A stretch of 18,135 nucleotides of DNA from NCBI GenBank assembly GCA_900542835.1, contig UQPB01000057.1, forward strand, positions 1 to 18,135, in the 5' to 3' direction. Position numbers and translations under genes: made by a program. Origin of the DNA: an uncultured Pelosinus sp. (GTDB taxonomy: Bacteria > Bacillota > Negativicutes > Sporomusales > Acetonemataceae). Positions 1-7,256 of the stretch are shown in pieces (positions within the stretch are counted from its first letter, which is position 1; the number at the start of each line of letters is the position of its first letter). The notes under the pieces are model-generated. The model made no database searches, was not told the DNA's origin, and saw nothing but the letters and a program-made list of their open reading frames with translations.

Positions 1-85
1 CGCAACTCTTGGCGCTTTAGCGCCTTAGTGTTGGCGGCATCCCCCTTGCGGGGAAAAACGTAGACGGGGCTTTATCAACGGTCTG
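1..85. repeat. Probable dispersed intergenic repeat at the left edge
   Basis: No gene is visible here. The stretch holds two small hairpins (GGCGC/GCGCC at 11-24 and a C4/G4 hairpin near 43-56). It also has a segment at about 66-86, GGGGCTTTATCAACGGTCTG, whose near copy (GGGGCTTTCTGAACGGCCTG) appears on the minus strand near the right end of the window. The wording TTGGCGCTTTAGCGCC resembles a class of low-information repeats common between genes of many bacteria. That it is a dispersed repeat is inferred from one partial second copy only. Confidence 0.35.
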
Positions 86-86
86 A

Positions 87-135
87 AAAGGCGTGGGGCG
101 GCCGCCTCCCAAGGAGACGGCCGCCCCACGCCTTT
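87..135 (-). terminator. Very strong intrinsic terminator after the DJ-1/PfpI gene
   Basis: Two 23-base arms (87-109 and 113-135) are complementary with a single mismatch (C105 against A117) and a 3-base loop, giving an unusually long GC-rich hairpin. On the minus strand the stem is followed by TTTTC. It begins 11 bases past the stop codon of the minus-strand gene. The near-perfect symmetry means it could also stop transcription coming from the left. Confidence 0.8.
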
Positions 136-145
136 CAGGGATCGG

Positions 146-751
146 CTAAAGCGCAGCGACATCAACCTGATATTCAATTTTTTCTGCCGCCGTCTGGGCA
201 AAGCTGACACCGAACAGCTCTTTCAGCAGATAAAAGCCCAATTCCAGGCCGGAGCTTACCCCGCCGGCGGTAATCAGCCTGCCGTCGCGCACCACCTTGG
301 CGGCAACGACATCGGCAGAATAGCCGGCAAGTTCGTCAAAAGCGCTGTGATAGGTTGTTGCCCGTTTGCCGGTCAACAGTCCCGCCTCCGCCAGCAGGAA
401 AGCGCCGGTGCAAACCGATGTCATATACCGCACCGATTGCCACTGCCGCAGAATAAACTCCCTGATGGCGGGATCCTTCATTGCCGCCAGGCGCCCCTTG
501 CCGCCGGGAACGACCAGAATATCGAGCGGCGGGCAGTCGGACAGGGTAGTATCGGCAATAAATTTCAGACCGTTGAAGGCGGATAGCGGTGACAGCGTTG
601 CGGCGATTAATCTCACGTTTACGCTGCCGTCCTGCAGTTTGTTGGCGTAGCTTAACACCTCAAAGGGACCGATAAAATCCAGCTCTTCAACCTGGGGAAA
701 CACGAGTATGCCAATGTTGACCATTAAACCATCCCTTCGTTTGGGACCCAT
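146..751 (-). CDS. DJ-1/PfpI family protein, isonitrile-hydratase-like
   Basis: This is a 201-residue single-domain protein of the DJ-1/PfpI (ThiJ, class I glutamine amidotransferase-like) superfamily. The fold starts with NIGILVFPQVEELDFIGP, and the nucleophile elbow is SVCTGAFLLAEAGLL with Cys114. The Cys-Thr pair together with the acidic Asp25 in ELDFIGP matches the isonitrile hydratase (InhA) branch rather than the PfpI protease or YajL branches. That activity is inferred. The DNA-binding AraC domain found in GATase-like regulators of this family is absent. Start: the ATG at 751 has AAGGAGG five bases upstream; an in-frame ATG at 724 (giving MVNIGILVF) has only AGGGATGG. I prefer 751, although the first nine residues add nothing to the fold. 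The gene stands alone, transcribed away from the purine operon, with its own promoter at 860-888. Confidence 0.85.
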   Translation of the reverse strand: MGPKRRDGLMVNIGILVFPQVEELDFIGPFEVLSYANKLQDGSVNVRLIAATLSPLSAFNGLKFIADTTLSDCPPLDILVVPGGKGRLAAMKDPAIREFILRQWQSVRYMTSVCTGAFLLAEAGLLTGKRATTYHSAFDELAGYSADVVAAKVVRDGRLITAGGVSSGLELGFYLLKELFGVSFAQTAAEKIEYQVDVAAL

Positions 752-859
752 GGCTGCCTCCTTAACGGCTGCGATTCCGTCCTGTTATGCTGCGATTGCA
801 GGCCGGATCACTTGTCAGCGCAGACCGCGTATTTTCACAATGGCTCCCCTGATAAATAT

Positions 860-888
860 ACTATAAAAAGAAATTTGTCTGCGGTCAA
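860..888 (-). promoter_or_regulatory. Sigma-A-type promoter of the DJ-1/PfpI gene
   Basis: On the minus strand TTGACC (883-888) and TATAGT (860-865) are separated by exactly 17 bases. Transcription would begin near 853, leaving a leader of about 100 bases. That leader contains a possible imperfect hairpin but no riboswitch family that I recognise. Confidence 0.7.
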
Positions 889-1130
889 GCAAGATATCGC
901 TGCCGGCCGGTTTGACGCTTCGTGGCTGCGCTGACGGCTAAAAGGCGGGATGGCAAAAGGCAAAAGCGGAGCTGATAAAGGGAAAATGCCTGTAGCGGGA
1001 GAAATCTAAATCGTGCAAGTCGTGCAGAGAAACCGCTGTTTTTGATTTTGACGAAAGCAAGCCGCGATTTTTCATGTGCTTCGCAGCAAACGTCATTATT
1101 GTTAGGCTGAAAGTTGCCTGAAAAAACAAA
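889..1130. other. Intergenic region between divergent promoters, nothing recognised
   Basis: These 240 bases lie between the promoter of the DJ-1/PfpI gene and the PurBox region. There is no convincing coding potential: the longest frame is a minus-strand 77-codon frame without a ribosome binding site or a plausible protein. A short near-repeat (TCGTGCAAGTCGTGCAGAG) is present near 1011-1029. I see no further structure. Confidence 0.4.
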
Positions 1131-1131
1131 A

Positions 1132-1175
1132 ATAACCGAACGTTATTTTTGTTAGATAAAAAAACGTTCACTTTT
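1132..1175 (+). promoter_or_regulatory. PurBox pair, probable PurR operator
   Basis: ATAACCGAACGTT (1132-1144) matches the Bacillus subtilis PurBox consensus AWWWCCGAACWWT at 12 of 13 positions. A weaker inverted copy lies on the minus strand at 1163-1175 (AAAAGTGAACGTT, about 10 of 13). The 18 bases between 13-base boxes agree with the 16-17 base spacing known for 14-base PurBoxes. The pair sits directly upstream of the -35 element, as expected for repression by a PurR of the phosphoribosyltransferase-like type that responds to PRPP. Which regulator this genome encodes cannot be seen here. Confidence 0.65.
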
Positions 1176-1178
1176 CCG

Positions 1179-1208
1179 TTGACAGAAGTCGGCAGCGACT
1201 GCTAAAAT
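1179..1208 (+). promoter_or_regulatory. Promoter of the purine operon
   Basis: TTGACA (1179-1184) and TAAAAT (1203-1208) are separated by 18 bases. The likely start of transcription is near 1215, giving a leader of about 190 bases before the permease start codon. The consensus -35 hexamer next to the PurBoxes suggests a strong promoter held down by a repressor. Confidence 0.75.
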
Positions 1209-1214
1209 AAATAC

Positions 1215-1347
1215 ATGAACCAGGGGAACACTACTGCTGTGATTCCCGTACAGATGAGTTAAGGCGCCAATGCCGGCGCTGCGCACCGAAGGGGAGGCCC
1301 TGGCGGCAACGCCGGGAGCAACGTGTTTCTCCTCGGTTTTTGTTTTT
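1215..1347 (+). promoter_or_regulatory. Attenuator-like leader of the purine operon with intrinsic terminator
   Basis: Three local hairpins can be drawn. The first is 1224-1231 with 1239-1247 (8 pairs, one bulge). The second is GGCGCC at 1263-1268 with GGCGCT at 1275-1280. The third is a compound hairpin whose outer arms, CCGA-A-GGGGAG (1286-1296) and TTCTCCTCGG (1327-1336), enclose GGCG-GCAA-CGCC with a GNRA tetraloop. The third is followed by T5-G-T5 (1337-1347), so it has the form of an intrinsic terminator about 60 bases before the first start codon. This is the layout of transcription attenuation, as known for pur operons under guanine riboswitches. However, the guanine/adenine aptamer core, the ZTP (pfl) core and the PRPP (ykkC-type) core are not recognisable. 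The ligand, if any, is unknown. Confidence 0.55.
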
Positions 1348-1403
1348 GCCGCCGCCGCATTCCGCCAAGGCTCAGATTAGGTTCATAACAGAGGAGAGAG
1401 GAT

Positions 1404-2774
1404 ATGCTTGAGAAATGGTTTGAGTTAAGCGCCAGACGTACGGATGTAAAAACCGAAGTCATGGCCGGTATTACCACTTTTATGACAATGGCCTATATCT
1501 TGTTTGTCAACCCCAGTATTCTCGGCGCCGCCGGTATGGACAAGAACGCCGTGCTGCTGGCGACCGCGATCGGCGCCGGCCTGGTCAGCATGATGATGGG
1601 CGTGTTTGTCAATTATCCGATCGCGCTGGCTCCCGGCATGGGGCTGAATGCCTTTTACGCCTTCACTGTCGTGCTGGGAATGGGTATTCCCTGGCAGGTT
1701 GCCCTGGGCGCGGTGTTTATTTCCGGTCTTGTCTTTATTTTATTAACGGTAACCCATATCCGCCAGCTGCTGGTTGAAGGCATGCCGGCGTCCCTGAAAT
1801 ACGCGATTACGGTAGGCATTGGCTTGTTTATTACCATTGTCGGCTTAAAGCTGTCTGGATTGATGACGATCCGGTTGTCGCTGATTCCGCCGACACTGGA
1901 AAAAATCATTGCCGCCAATGGCCATGGCACCCCGCTGAGCTTTGAAACCATTATCGCCATGGGCAACCTGGCGGAACCGGCGGTGCTATTGTCGGTCTTT
2001 GGCCTGCTGCTGATTGCTGTGCTGATGGCCCGGCAGGTAAGCGGCGCTATGCTGCTGGGCATTTTTGCGACCACCCTGATCGGCATTGCCATGGGTGTGG
2101 TAAAGATCCCTGCCGGCTTCAGTCCGATTGCCATTCCTGACTTCAGCAACAACGCTTTTTTTGCGCTGGATATTGCCGGCGCTTTGCAGATGGGCCTGAT
2201 GACCATTATTTTTACCTTCACGTTTGTGGAACTGTTTGATACGATGGGAACGCTGGTCGGTACGGCCACAAAAGCCGGCCTGGTGGATAAGGACGGCAAG
2301 TTTCCCGGCATCGGCAAAGCGATGATGGTCGATGCCGCCGGCGTCAGTCTCGGTGCGCTATTGGGCACGAGTACGATTACGGCTTTTGTGGAAAGTGCTG
2401 CCGGCGTTGGCGCCGGCGGTCGCACCGGCCTGACCGCGGTTGTCTGCGGCGCCCTGTTTTTCCTGGCTTTGTTCTTTACGCCGCTGGCCGGGCTTATTCC
2501 GGATGCGGCGACCGCTCCGGCGCTGATTATTGTCGGTGCGTTGATGATGGAGTCGGTGAAACGGATTGACTTTGAGGATTTTACCGAAGCTGTGCCGGCG
2601 TTCCTGACCATTGTGATCATGCCGTTTACCTACAGTATTGCCAACGGCATCTCTGTCGGCCTGGTTATGTATCCGCTGCTGAAGCTGGTCTGCGGCCGGG
2701 GCCGCGAGGTTCACTGGATTGTTTACCTGCTGGCGGTGCTGGTGGTCATGCGATTTGTCTTCCTTAATGAATAG
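1404..2774 (+). CDS. NCS2-family (AzgA-like) purine permease
   Basis: This 456-residue polytopic membrane protein should import hypoxanthine, guanine or adenine by proton symport. It belongs to the AzgA branch of the nucleobase:cation symporter-2 family (PbuG/PbuO in Bacillus, AdeP/GhxP in E. coli). Visible marks are the N-terminal TDVKTEVMAGITTFMTMAYI and NPSILGAAGMD, then LAPGMGLNAFYAF, the half-helix segment TFVELFDTMGTLVGTA, and GTSTITAFVESAAGVGAGGRTGL. About a dozen hydrophobic segments follow the family pattern and the length is typical. The ATG at 1404 follows AGAGGAGAGAGG. It is the first gene behind the PurBoxes and attenuator, coupling uptake to de novo synthesis. A large palindrome between it and purE may lower the coupling. 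Substrate preference cannot be told from sequence. Confidence 0.93.
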   Translation: MLEKWFELSARRTDVKTEVMAGITTFMTMAYILFVNPSILGAAGMDKNAVLLATAIGAGLVSMMMGVFVNYPIALAPGMGLNAFYAFTVVLGMGIPWQVALGAVFISGLVFILLTVTHIRQLLVEGMPASLKYAITVGIGLFITIVGLKLSGLMTIRLSLIPPTLEKIIAANGHGTPLSFETIIAMGNLAEPAVLLSVFGLLLIAVLMARQVSGAMLLGIFATTLIGIAMGVVKIPAGFSPIAIPDFSNNAFFALDIAGALQMGLMTIIFTFTFVELFDTMGTLVGTATKAGLVDKDGKFPGIGKAMMVDAAGVSLGALLGTSTITAFVESAAGVGAGGRTGLTAVVCGALFFLALFFTPLAGLIPDAATAPALIIVGALMMESVKRIDFEDFTEAVPAFLTIVIMPFTYSIANGISVGLVMYPLLKLVCGRGREVHWIVYLLAVLVVMRFVFLNE

Positions 2775-2785
2775 GCTTGTGTTCA

Positions 2786-2817
2786 AAACCCAGATGCCGC
2801 ATGCGGCATCTGGGTTT
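2786..2817 (+). terminator. Perfect 32-base palindrome between permease and purE
   Basis: The arms AAACCCAGATGCCGCA (2786-2801) and its exact complement (2802-2817) form a 16-pair inverted repeat. Only TTTC follows on the plus strand and the next bases are AAAAAAA, so the U-tract is poor. It is probably a leaky terminator or an mRNA-stabilising end for the permease message rather than a full stop, because no separate promoter for purE is evident in the roughly 26 bases before its start. Confidence 0.55.
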
Positions 2818-2843
2818 CTAAAAAAATAGCTGGAGGGATATCC

Positions 2844-3350
2844 GTGAAAGCTGCAATTATTATGGGCAGTGATTCCGACCTGCCGGTCCTGCAGCCGGCG
2901 CTGGACACCTTTGCCGAATTCGGCGTCGCCTGTGAAGTCGTGATTGCCTCCGCCCACCGCACACCGGATAAGGTGCATTCGTTTGCGGCGACGGCGAGAG
3001 AACGCGGTGTACAGGTGATTATCGCTGCAGCCGGCGCCGCGGCCCATTTGCCGGGAGTCGTTGCCGCTTATACGACGCTGCCGGTCATCGGTGTGCCGGT
3101 GAACAGCACCACGCTGGGCGGCATTGACGCCCTGCTAAGCATTGCCCAGATGCCGTCAGGCATTCCGGTGGCGACAATGGCGATTAACGGGGCCAAGAAT
3201 GCCGCGCTCTTCGCTATGCAGATTCTGGGTGTTCATGACAGCCATACTGCCGAGCAGTTAACAGCACAGCGGCAGCGCATGGCCGAAGAGGTCGAGCGCA
3301 AGGCGCAAAAGGCGGCCGCTGTTTTGGCCAGTTCCAAATTAAACCAGTAA
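2844..3350 (+). CDS. purE: N5-carboxyaminoimidazole ribonucleotide mutase PurE
   Basis: PurE moves the carboxylate of N5-CAIR to give CAIR, step six of purine synthesis. The 168-residue protein has the family hallmarks MGSDSDLPV (7-15), the SAHRTP loop (36-41) carrying the catalytic His38, the AGAAAHLPGVVAA segment and the GVPVNSTTLGGIDALLSIAQMP active-site strand. It ends in the usual GAKNAALFAMQIL helix. These fit class I PurE, which normally works with PurK. No purK lies in the window, so PurK is either elsewhere or the enzyme uses CO2 and AIR directly. The start is a GTG at 2844 behind TGGAGGGA. It is followed 16 bases later by purC. Confidence 0.95.
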   Translation: MKAAIIMGSDSDLPVLQPALDTFAEFGVACEVVIASAHRTPDKVHSFAATARERGVQVIIAAAGAAAHLPGVVAAYTTLPVIGVPVNSTTLGGIDALLSIAQMPSGIPVATMAINGAKNAALFAMQILGVHDSHTAEQLTAQRQRMAEEVERKAQKAAAVLASSKLNQ

Positions 3351-3366
3351 AAGTTGAGGAGGAATT

Positions 3367-4080
3367 ATGATGGAAAAGCAACCGATTTATGAAGGCAAAG
3401 CAAAACAGATGTTTACAACCGACAATCCCGATGAACTGGTCGTCTATTACAAGGATGACGCAACTGCGTTCAACGGCGAGAAAAAAGGTACGATTATCGA
3501 TAAAGGCGTGTTCAATAATAAAATCTCCTCGTTTTTCTTTGAGCTTCTCGGCGAAGCGGGAATCCCGCATCATTTCATCCGGCGGCTGAGTGACCGGGAA
3601 ATGCTGGTGAAAAGCCTTGATATTCTGAAAGTAGAAGTCGTTACCCGCAATATTGCTGCCGGCTCGCTGGCTAAGCGCATCGGCTGGGAGGAAGGGCGGA
3701 AACTTCCCCGGCCGGTGCTGGAAATGTACTATAAGAACGACGATCTGGGCGATCCCCTGATCAATGATTACCATATTTACGCCATGGGTCTGGCGACACC
3801 GGAACAGGTCGCGAAAATGGCTGAATATGCGCTGAAGGTTAATGCGATCCTTACCGAATATCTGAAAGCTAAAAACATCGAACTGATTGACTTTAAGCTG
3901 GAATTCGGCGTGCACAAAGGCGAAGTGCTGCTGGGTGATGAAATTTCGCCGGATACCTGCCGCTTCTGGGACAGCGTCACTGGCGAAAAACTGGATAAGG
4001 ACCGGTTCCGCCGCGATTTAGGCAATGTCGAAGCCGCCTATAAAGAAGTGTTATTCCGCCTGACCGGCGAAAAACTTTGA
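3367..4080 (+). CDS. purC: SAICAR synthetase PurC
   Basis: Phosphoribosylaminoimidazole-succinocarboxamide synthase condenses CAIR with aspartate using ATP. The 237-residue length is that of the short bacterial form. Recognisable segments are YEGKAKQMF (9-17), the DDATAFNGEKKG loop, EVVTRNIAAGSLAKR, and ELIDFKLEFG with LLGDEISPDTCRFWD near the C-terminus, which contribute ATP and substrate contacts. The start ATG at 3367 follows GAGGAGG; a second ATG comes immediately after it, so the first residue may be skipped. It is followed 24 bases later by purF. The next enzyme in the pathway, adenylosuccinate lyase PurB, is not encoded in this window. Confidence 0.97.
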   Translation: MMEKQPIYEGKAKQMFTTDNPDELVVYYKDDATAFNGEKKGTIIDKGVFNNKISSFFFELLGEAGIPHHFIRRLSDREMLVKSLDILKVEVVTRNIAAGSLAKRIGWEEGRKLPRPVLEMYYKNDDLGDPLINDYHIYAMGLATPEQVAKMAEYALKVNAILTEYLKAKNIELIDFKLEFGVHKGEVLLGDEISPDTCRFWDSVTGEKLDKDRFRRDLGNVEAAYKEVLFRLTGEKL

Positions 4081-4104
4081 TCTTCAGGGAAAAGGGGAAG
4101 TGCT

Positions 4105-5556
4105 GTGGTTTACGCGATCGATGATGACAAGCTGCGGGAGGAATGCGGGGTATTTGGCATTTTTGCCCCCGGCGAAGCCGTTGCTCTGAACACCTATTGG
4201 GGATTGTACTCGCTGCAGCACCGCGGACAGGAAAGCGCCGGCATTGCTGTGACCGACGGCTGCCAGATGGATGTGGCCCGGGGCATGGGCCTGGTGAATG
4301 AAATCTTTCGCCAGGGGCTGCCGGAACTGGATGCGCATATAGCCATCGGCCATGTCCGCTACTCGACGACCGGATCGAGCTTACTGTGCAATACGCAGCC
4401 GCTGATGGTCTCCTATGCCGGCGGCCGCATCAGCCTGGCTCACAATGGCAATCTGACCAATGCCGGCCAGCTTCGCGGCGAGCTGGAAAAACAGGGCAGT
4501 GTTTTCCAAACGTCGATTGACAGTGAGGTTATTGTTAATTTGATTGCCCGTTCCGCCAAGCCCACGGTGGAGGAAAAAATCACCGAAAGCCTCTCGCGGG
4601 TGGAAGGTGCCTACTGTCTGGTTATTATGACTGAGGACAAGCTGATCGGGGTACGCGATCCTCACGGCTTCCGGCCGCTCTGTATTGGCAAACTGCCGCA
4701 TGGCTGGGTGATTGCTTCCGAATCCTGTGCGCTGGATACGGTGGGGGCGGAGTTTTACCGTGATGTCAATCCCGGCGAAATGGTCGTCATTGACAAGGAT
4801 TCGATCACGATCAGCCAGTTTGCCGCCGCTGCCGGCCGGCACGCCTTATGTATCTTCGAGTATATCTATTTTGCCCGCCCCGACAGTGTGATTGACGCGC
4901 AAAGCGTCTATGAAGCCCGGCTGCGAATGGGACGGGAACTGGCGAAGGAAAGCGGCATCAGCGGTGATATTGTCATATCGGTGCCGGATTCCGGCACGAC
5001 CGCCGCTATCGGTTTCAGCTATGAATCCGGCATTCCGTTTGCGGAAGGGCTGATCAAAAACCGCTATGTCGGCCGCACGTTCATTCAGCCGGAGCAGAAA
5101 AAACGCGCCGCCGGAGTGCGGATAAAGCTGAACCCTGTATCCTCCGTGGTTAGAGGCAAGTCGGTGATCATGGTCGATGATTCCATCGTACGCGGCACCA
5201 CCAGCGGCAAGATTGTCCGCATGCTGAAGGAAGCTGGTGCGACAGCGGTTCACATGTGTGTCAGTTCGCCGCCCATCAGCCATCCCTGCTATTTCGGCAT
5301 CGATACGTCGATGCGCAAGGATCTCATCGCCTCGGCAAAATCGGTAGAGGAAATCCGCCAATTTATTGGCGCTGATTCGCTGCATTATTTATCGCTGGAA
5401 GGGCTTGAACGCTCTGTGCCGCATTTATCGTCCGCGCACATGTGCTACGCCTGCTTCAACGGCGACTATCCCAGCAGCGTTCCCCAAACGCAAGAGAACG
5501 GGGATAAGTATATGTTTGAAGCTAAAAGCAAATGTGCAACATGTGGAGGCGGTTGA
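4105..5556 (+). CDS. purF: Amidophosphoribosyltransferase PurF, Fe-S type
   Basis: PurF makes phosphoribosylamine from PRPP and glutamine, the committed step of the pathway. The N-terminal Ntn glutaminase domain has a 13-residue propeptide (MVYAIDDDKLREE) ahead of the catalytic Cys14 in ECGVFGIF. The phosphoribosyltransferase domain carries the PRPP loop VIMVDDSIVRGTT (354-366). Four cysteines match the Bacillus 4Fe-4S ligands: Cys249, Cys395, Cys447 and Cys450. After removing the propeptide the first two become 236 and 382, the same numbers as in B. subtilis. The oxygen-sensitive form suits an anaerobe. The start is GTG at 4105. Oddity: the C-terminus ends KSKCATCGGG, an extra CxxC whose glycine codons contain the purM ribosome binding site. 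purM begins one base after the stop. Confidence 0.97.
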   Translation: MVYAIDDDKLREECGVFGIFAPGEAVALNTYWGLYSLQHRGQESAGIAVTDGCQMDVARGMGLVNEIFRQGLPELDAHIAIGHVRYSTTGSSLLCNTQPLMVSYAGGRISLAHNGNLTNAGQLRGELEKQGSVFQTSIDSEVIVNLIARSAKPTVEEKITESLSRVEGAYCLVIMTEDKLIGVRDPHGFRPLCIGKLPHGWVIASESCALDTVGAEFYRDVNPGEMVVIDKDSITISQFAAAAGRHALCIFEYIYFARPDSVIDAQSVYEARLRMGRELAKESGISGDIVISVPDSGTTAAIGFSYESGIPFAEGLIKNRYVGRTFIQPEQKKRAAGVRIKLNPVSSVVRGKSVIMVDDSIVRGTTSGKIVRMLKEAGATAVHMCVSSPPISHPCYFGIDTSMRKDLIASAKSVEEIRQFIGADSLHYLSLEGLERSVPHLSSAHMCYACFNGDYPSSVPQTQENGDKYMFEAKSKCATCGGG

Positions 5557-5557
5557 A

Positions 5558-6628
5558 ATGACGAAGCTAAATGACAAACAGGCCGGTCTGACTTATCGGG
5601 ACGCCGGTGTTGATATCGACGCCGGTAACCGGTCGGTCGAATTGATGAAACAGCACGTCCGGTCCACTTACCGGCCGGAGGTTGTCGGCGACATTGGCGG
5701 CTTTGGCAGCTTATTTGCGCTTGACTGCGCTAAATATAAACAGCCGGTGCTGGTCAGCGGCACCGATGGCGTCGGCACCAAGCTGGAGATCGCGTTCCGC
5801 ATGGGACGCCATGATACGATTGGCCAGGATGTTGTCGCCATGTGCGTGAATGATATTCTGACCCAGGGCGCGGAGCCGTTGTTTTTCCTCGACTATCTGG
5901 CTGTCGGCAAGCTGGAGCCGGAGACGGTGGCGACAATTGTCAGCGGCGTCGCTAAGGCCTGCAAAGAGTCCGGCTGCGCGCTGATCGGCGGCGAAACCGC
6001 TGAAATGGCCGGCTTTTACCGCCCGGGCGAATATGATGTCGCCGGCTTTGCCGTTGGCGTGGCCGACCGTGATAAGCTGATTACCGGGCAGCGCATTAAA
6101 CCGGGTGATGTTATCCTCGGCCTGCCTTCATCCGGACTGCATTCCAATGGCTTCTCACTGGTTAGAAAGATTTGTTTCGAAATCAAAAGCATATCACCCG
6201 CTACCTTTGTGCCGGAACTGGAAAAGACGCTGGGGGAAGAACTGCTGACCCCGACCCGGCTTTATCCACGCGTTGTGCTGCCGCTATTGGAGCGGTTTGA
6301 CATTAAGGGGATGGTACACATTACCGGCGGCGGCTTTTACGATAATATCCCCCGCGTTCTGCCGGCAGATTGTTCGGTTGAGATTGACGCTTCCGCCTGG
6401 ACAATGCCGCCGGTGTTCCGGATGCTGCAGCGTTGGGGCCAGGTGGCCTGGCCGGAAATGTTCCGCACCTTCAATATGGGCATTGGCCTGATGCTGTTTG
6501 TCGATGCGGCCGAAGCTGAGCAGGTGCAAGCACAGCTGCAGGCAGCGGGAGAAGTCTGCTGCCGGATCGGCGCTGTTGGCGCCGGCGCCCGCGAAGTGAA
6601 CTTGCGGGGAGGCGTCTTTGGTGGCTGA
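5558..6628 (+). CDS. purM: Phosphoribosylformylglycinamidine cyclo-ligase PurM (AIR synthetase)
   Basis: PurM closes the imidazole ring, making AIR from FGAM and ATP. From the ATG at 5558 the protein has 356 residues, the usual size. Family marks are YRDAGVDIDAGNR near the N-terminus, SGTDGVGTKL, QDVVAMCVNDIL, CALIGGETAEM, and GLPSSGLHSNGFSLVRK; the C-terminal half has HITGGGFYDNIPRVLP. The reading frame stays open upstream into purF (to 5366), but the real start is fixed by GGAGG at 5545-5549 and by homology. Its 3' end overlaps the start of purN by eight bases. The FGAM synthase that feeds it (PurL, PurQ, PurS) is not in the window. Confidence 0.96.
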   Translation: MTKLNDKQAGLTYRDAGVDIDAGNRSVELMKQHVRSTYRPEVVGDIGGFGSLFALDCAKYKQPVLVSGTDGVGTKLEIAFRMGRHDTIGQDVVAMCVNDILTQGAEPLFFLDYLAVGKLEPETVATIVSGVAKACKESGCALIGGETAEMAGFYRPGEYDVAGFAVGVADRDKLITGQRIKPGDVILGLPSSGLHSNGFSLVRKICFEIKSISPATFVPELEKTLGEELLTPTRLYPRVVLPLLERFDIKGMVHITGGGFYDNIPRVLPADCSVEIDASAWTMPPVFRMLQRWGQVAWPEMFRTFNMGIGLMLFVDAAEAEQVQAQLQAAGEVCCRIGAVGAGAREVNLRGGVFGG

Positions 6629-7256
6629 TACGGTGCTGGGGGTACTGGTCTCCGGCCGTGGCAGCAATCTGCAGGCGATTCTGGATGCGATTGCCGCCGG
6701 TTTGCTGCCTGCCAAGGTCGGTCTGGTGGTCAGTGACAATCCGGACGCAGCAGCGCTGACCCGGCTGGCGGGCAGCGGCATTGACTGCCTGTGTCTGGAA
6801 CGGGGCCGGTTCACCGGCAAGGACGCGTTTGAAACGGCTCTGGCCGACGCACTGGAACGGCATGGGGTCGAACTGGTGGTTCTGGCCGGCTTTATGCGTC
6901 TGTTGGGACCGACTTTCTTGCGGCGGTTCAATGGCCGGGTTATGAATATTCATCCGTCGCTGCTGCCCGCCTTTCCCGGACTTGATCCGCAGGGACAGGC
7001 GATTCGCTACGGCGTCCGGCTGTCCGGCTGCACCGTTCACTTTGTCGATGCCGGCATGGATTCCGGTCCGGTCATTTTGCAGCAGGCAGTGCCTGTGCTG
7101 GCTGACGACACGGTCGAAACGCTGGCGGCGCGCATTCTGGAGCAGGAACACCGGCTTTATCCGCAGGCAATCGGACTGTATTGCCAGCGGCGGCTGCAGC
7201 TTTGCGGCCGCCGGGTTGTGATTAAGGAAGCGGGGAGGCGGACTGATGAAAGTTAA
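6621..7256 (+). CDS. purN: Phosphoribosylglycinamide formyltransferase PurN
   Basis: PurN transfers a formyl group from 10-formyltetrahydrofolate to GAR. The protein of about 211 residues has the glycine-rich GVLVSGRGSNLQAI N-terminus, the catalytic MNIHPSLLPAFPGLD segment carrying the conserved Asn and His, and GCTVHFVDAGMDSGPVI with the conserved Asp. The start is ambiguous: TTG at 6618 and GTG at 6621 are adjacent codons. GTG at 6621 has the better spacing (eight bases) to GGAGG at 6608-6612. It overlaps the last eight bases of purM and shares its last 11 bases with purH, so translation is probably coupled along purM-purN-purH. Confidence 0.95.
   Translation: MADTVLGVLVSGRGSNLQAILDAIAAGLLPAKVGLVVSDNPDAAALTRLAGSGIDCLCLERGRFTGKDAFETALADALERHGVELVVLAGFMRLLGPTFLRRFNGRVMNIHPSLLPAFPGLDPQGQAIRYGVRLSGCTVHFVDAGMDSGPVILQQAVPVLADDTVETLAARILEQEHRLYPQAIGLYCQRRLQLCGRRVVIKEAGRRTDES

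Noticed and set aside
941..1010. 19-codon plus-strand frame starting ATGGCAAAAGGC
   Set aside because: No adequate ribosome binding site or promoter, and too short to support.
1263..1296. GCACCGAAGGGG in the pur leader resembles a block of the glycine riboswitch
   Set aside because: The other conserved glycine-aptamer blocks are missing and the bases are used in the terminator stem.
1215..1300. Guanine, ZTP or PRPP riboswitch before the permease
   Set aside because: The invariant core sequences of these families were looked for and are not present.
1655..2620. 321-codon minus-strand frame inside the permease gene
   Set aside because: Antisense shadow; composition (Ser, Pro, Ile, Ala repeats) is not protein-like and the plus strand encodes a clear permease.
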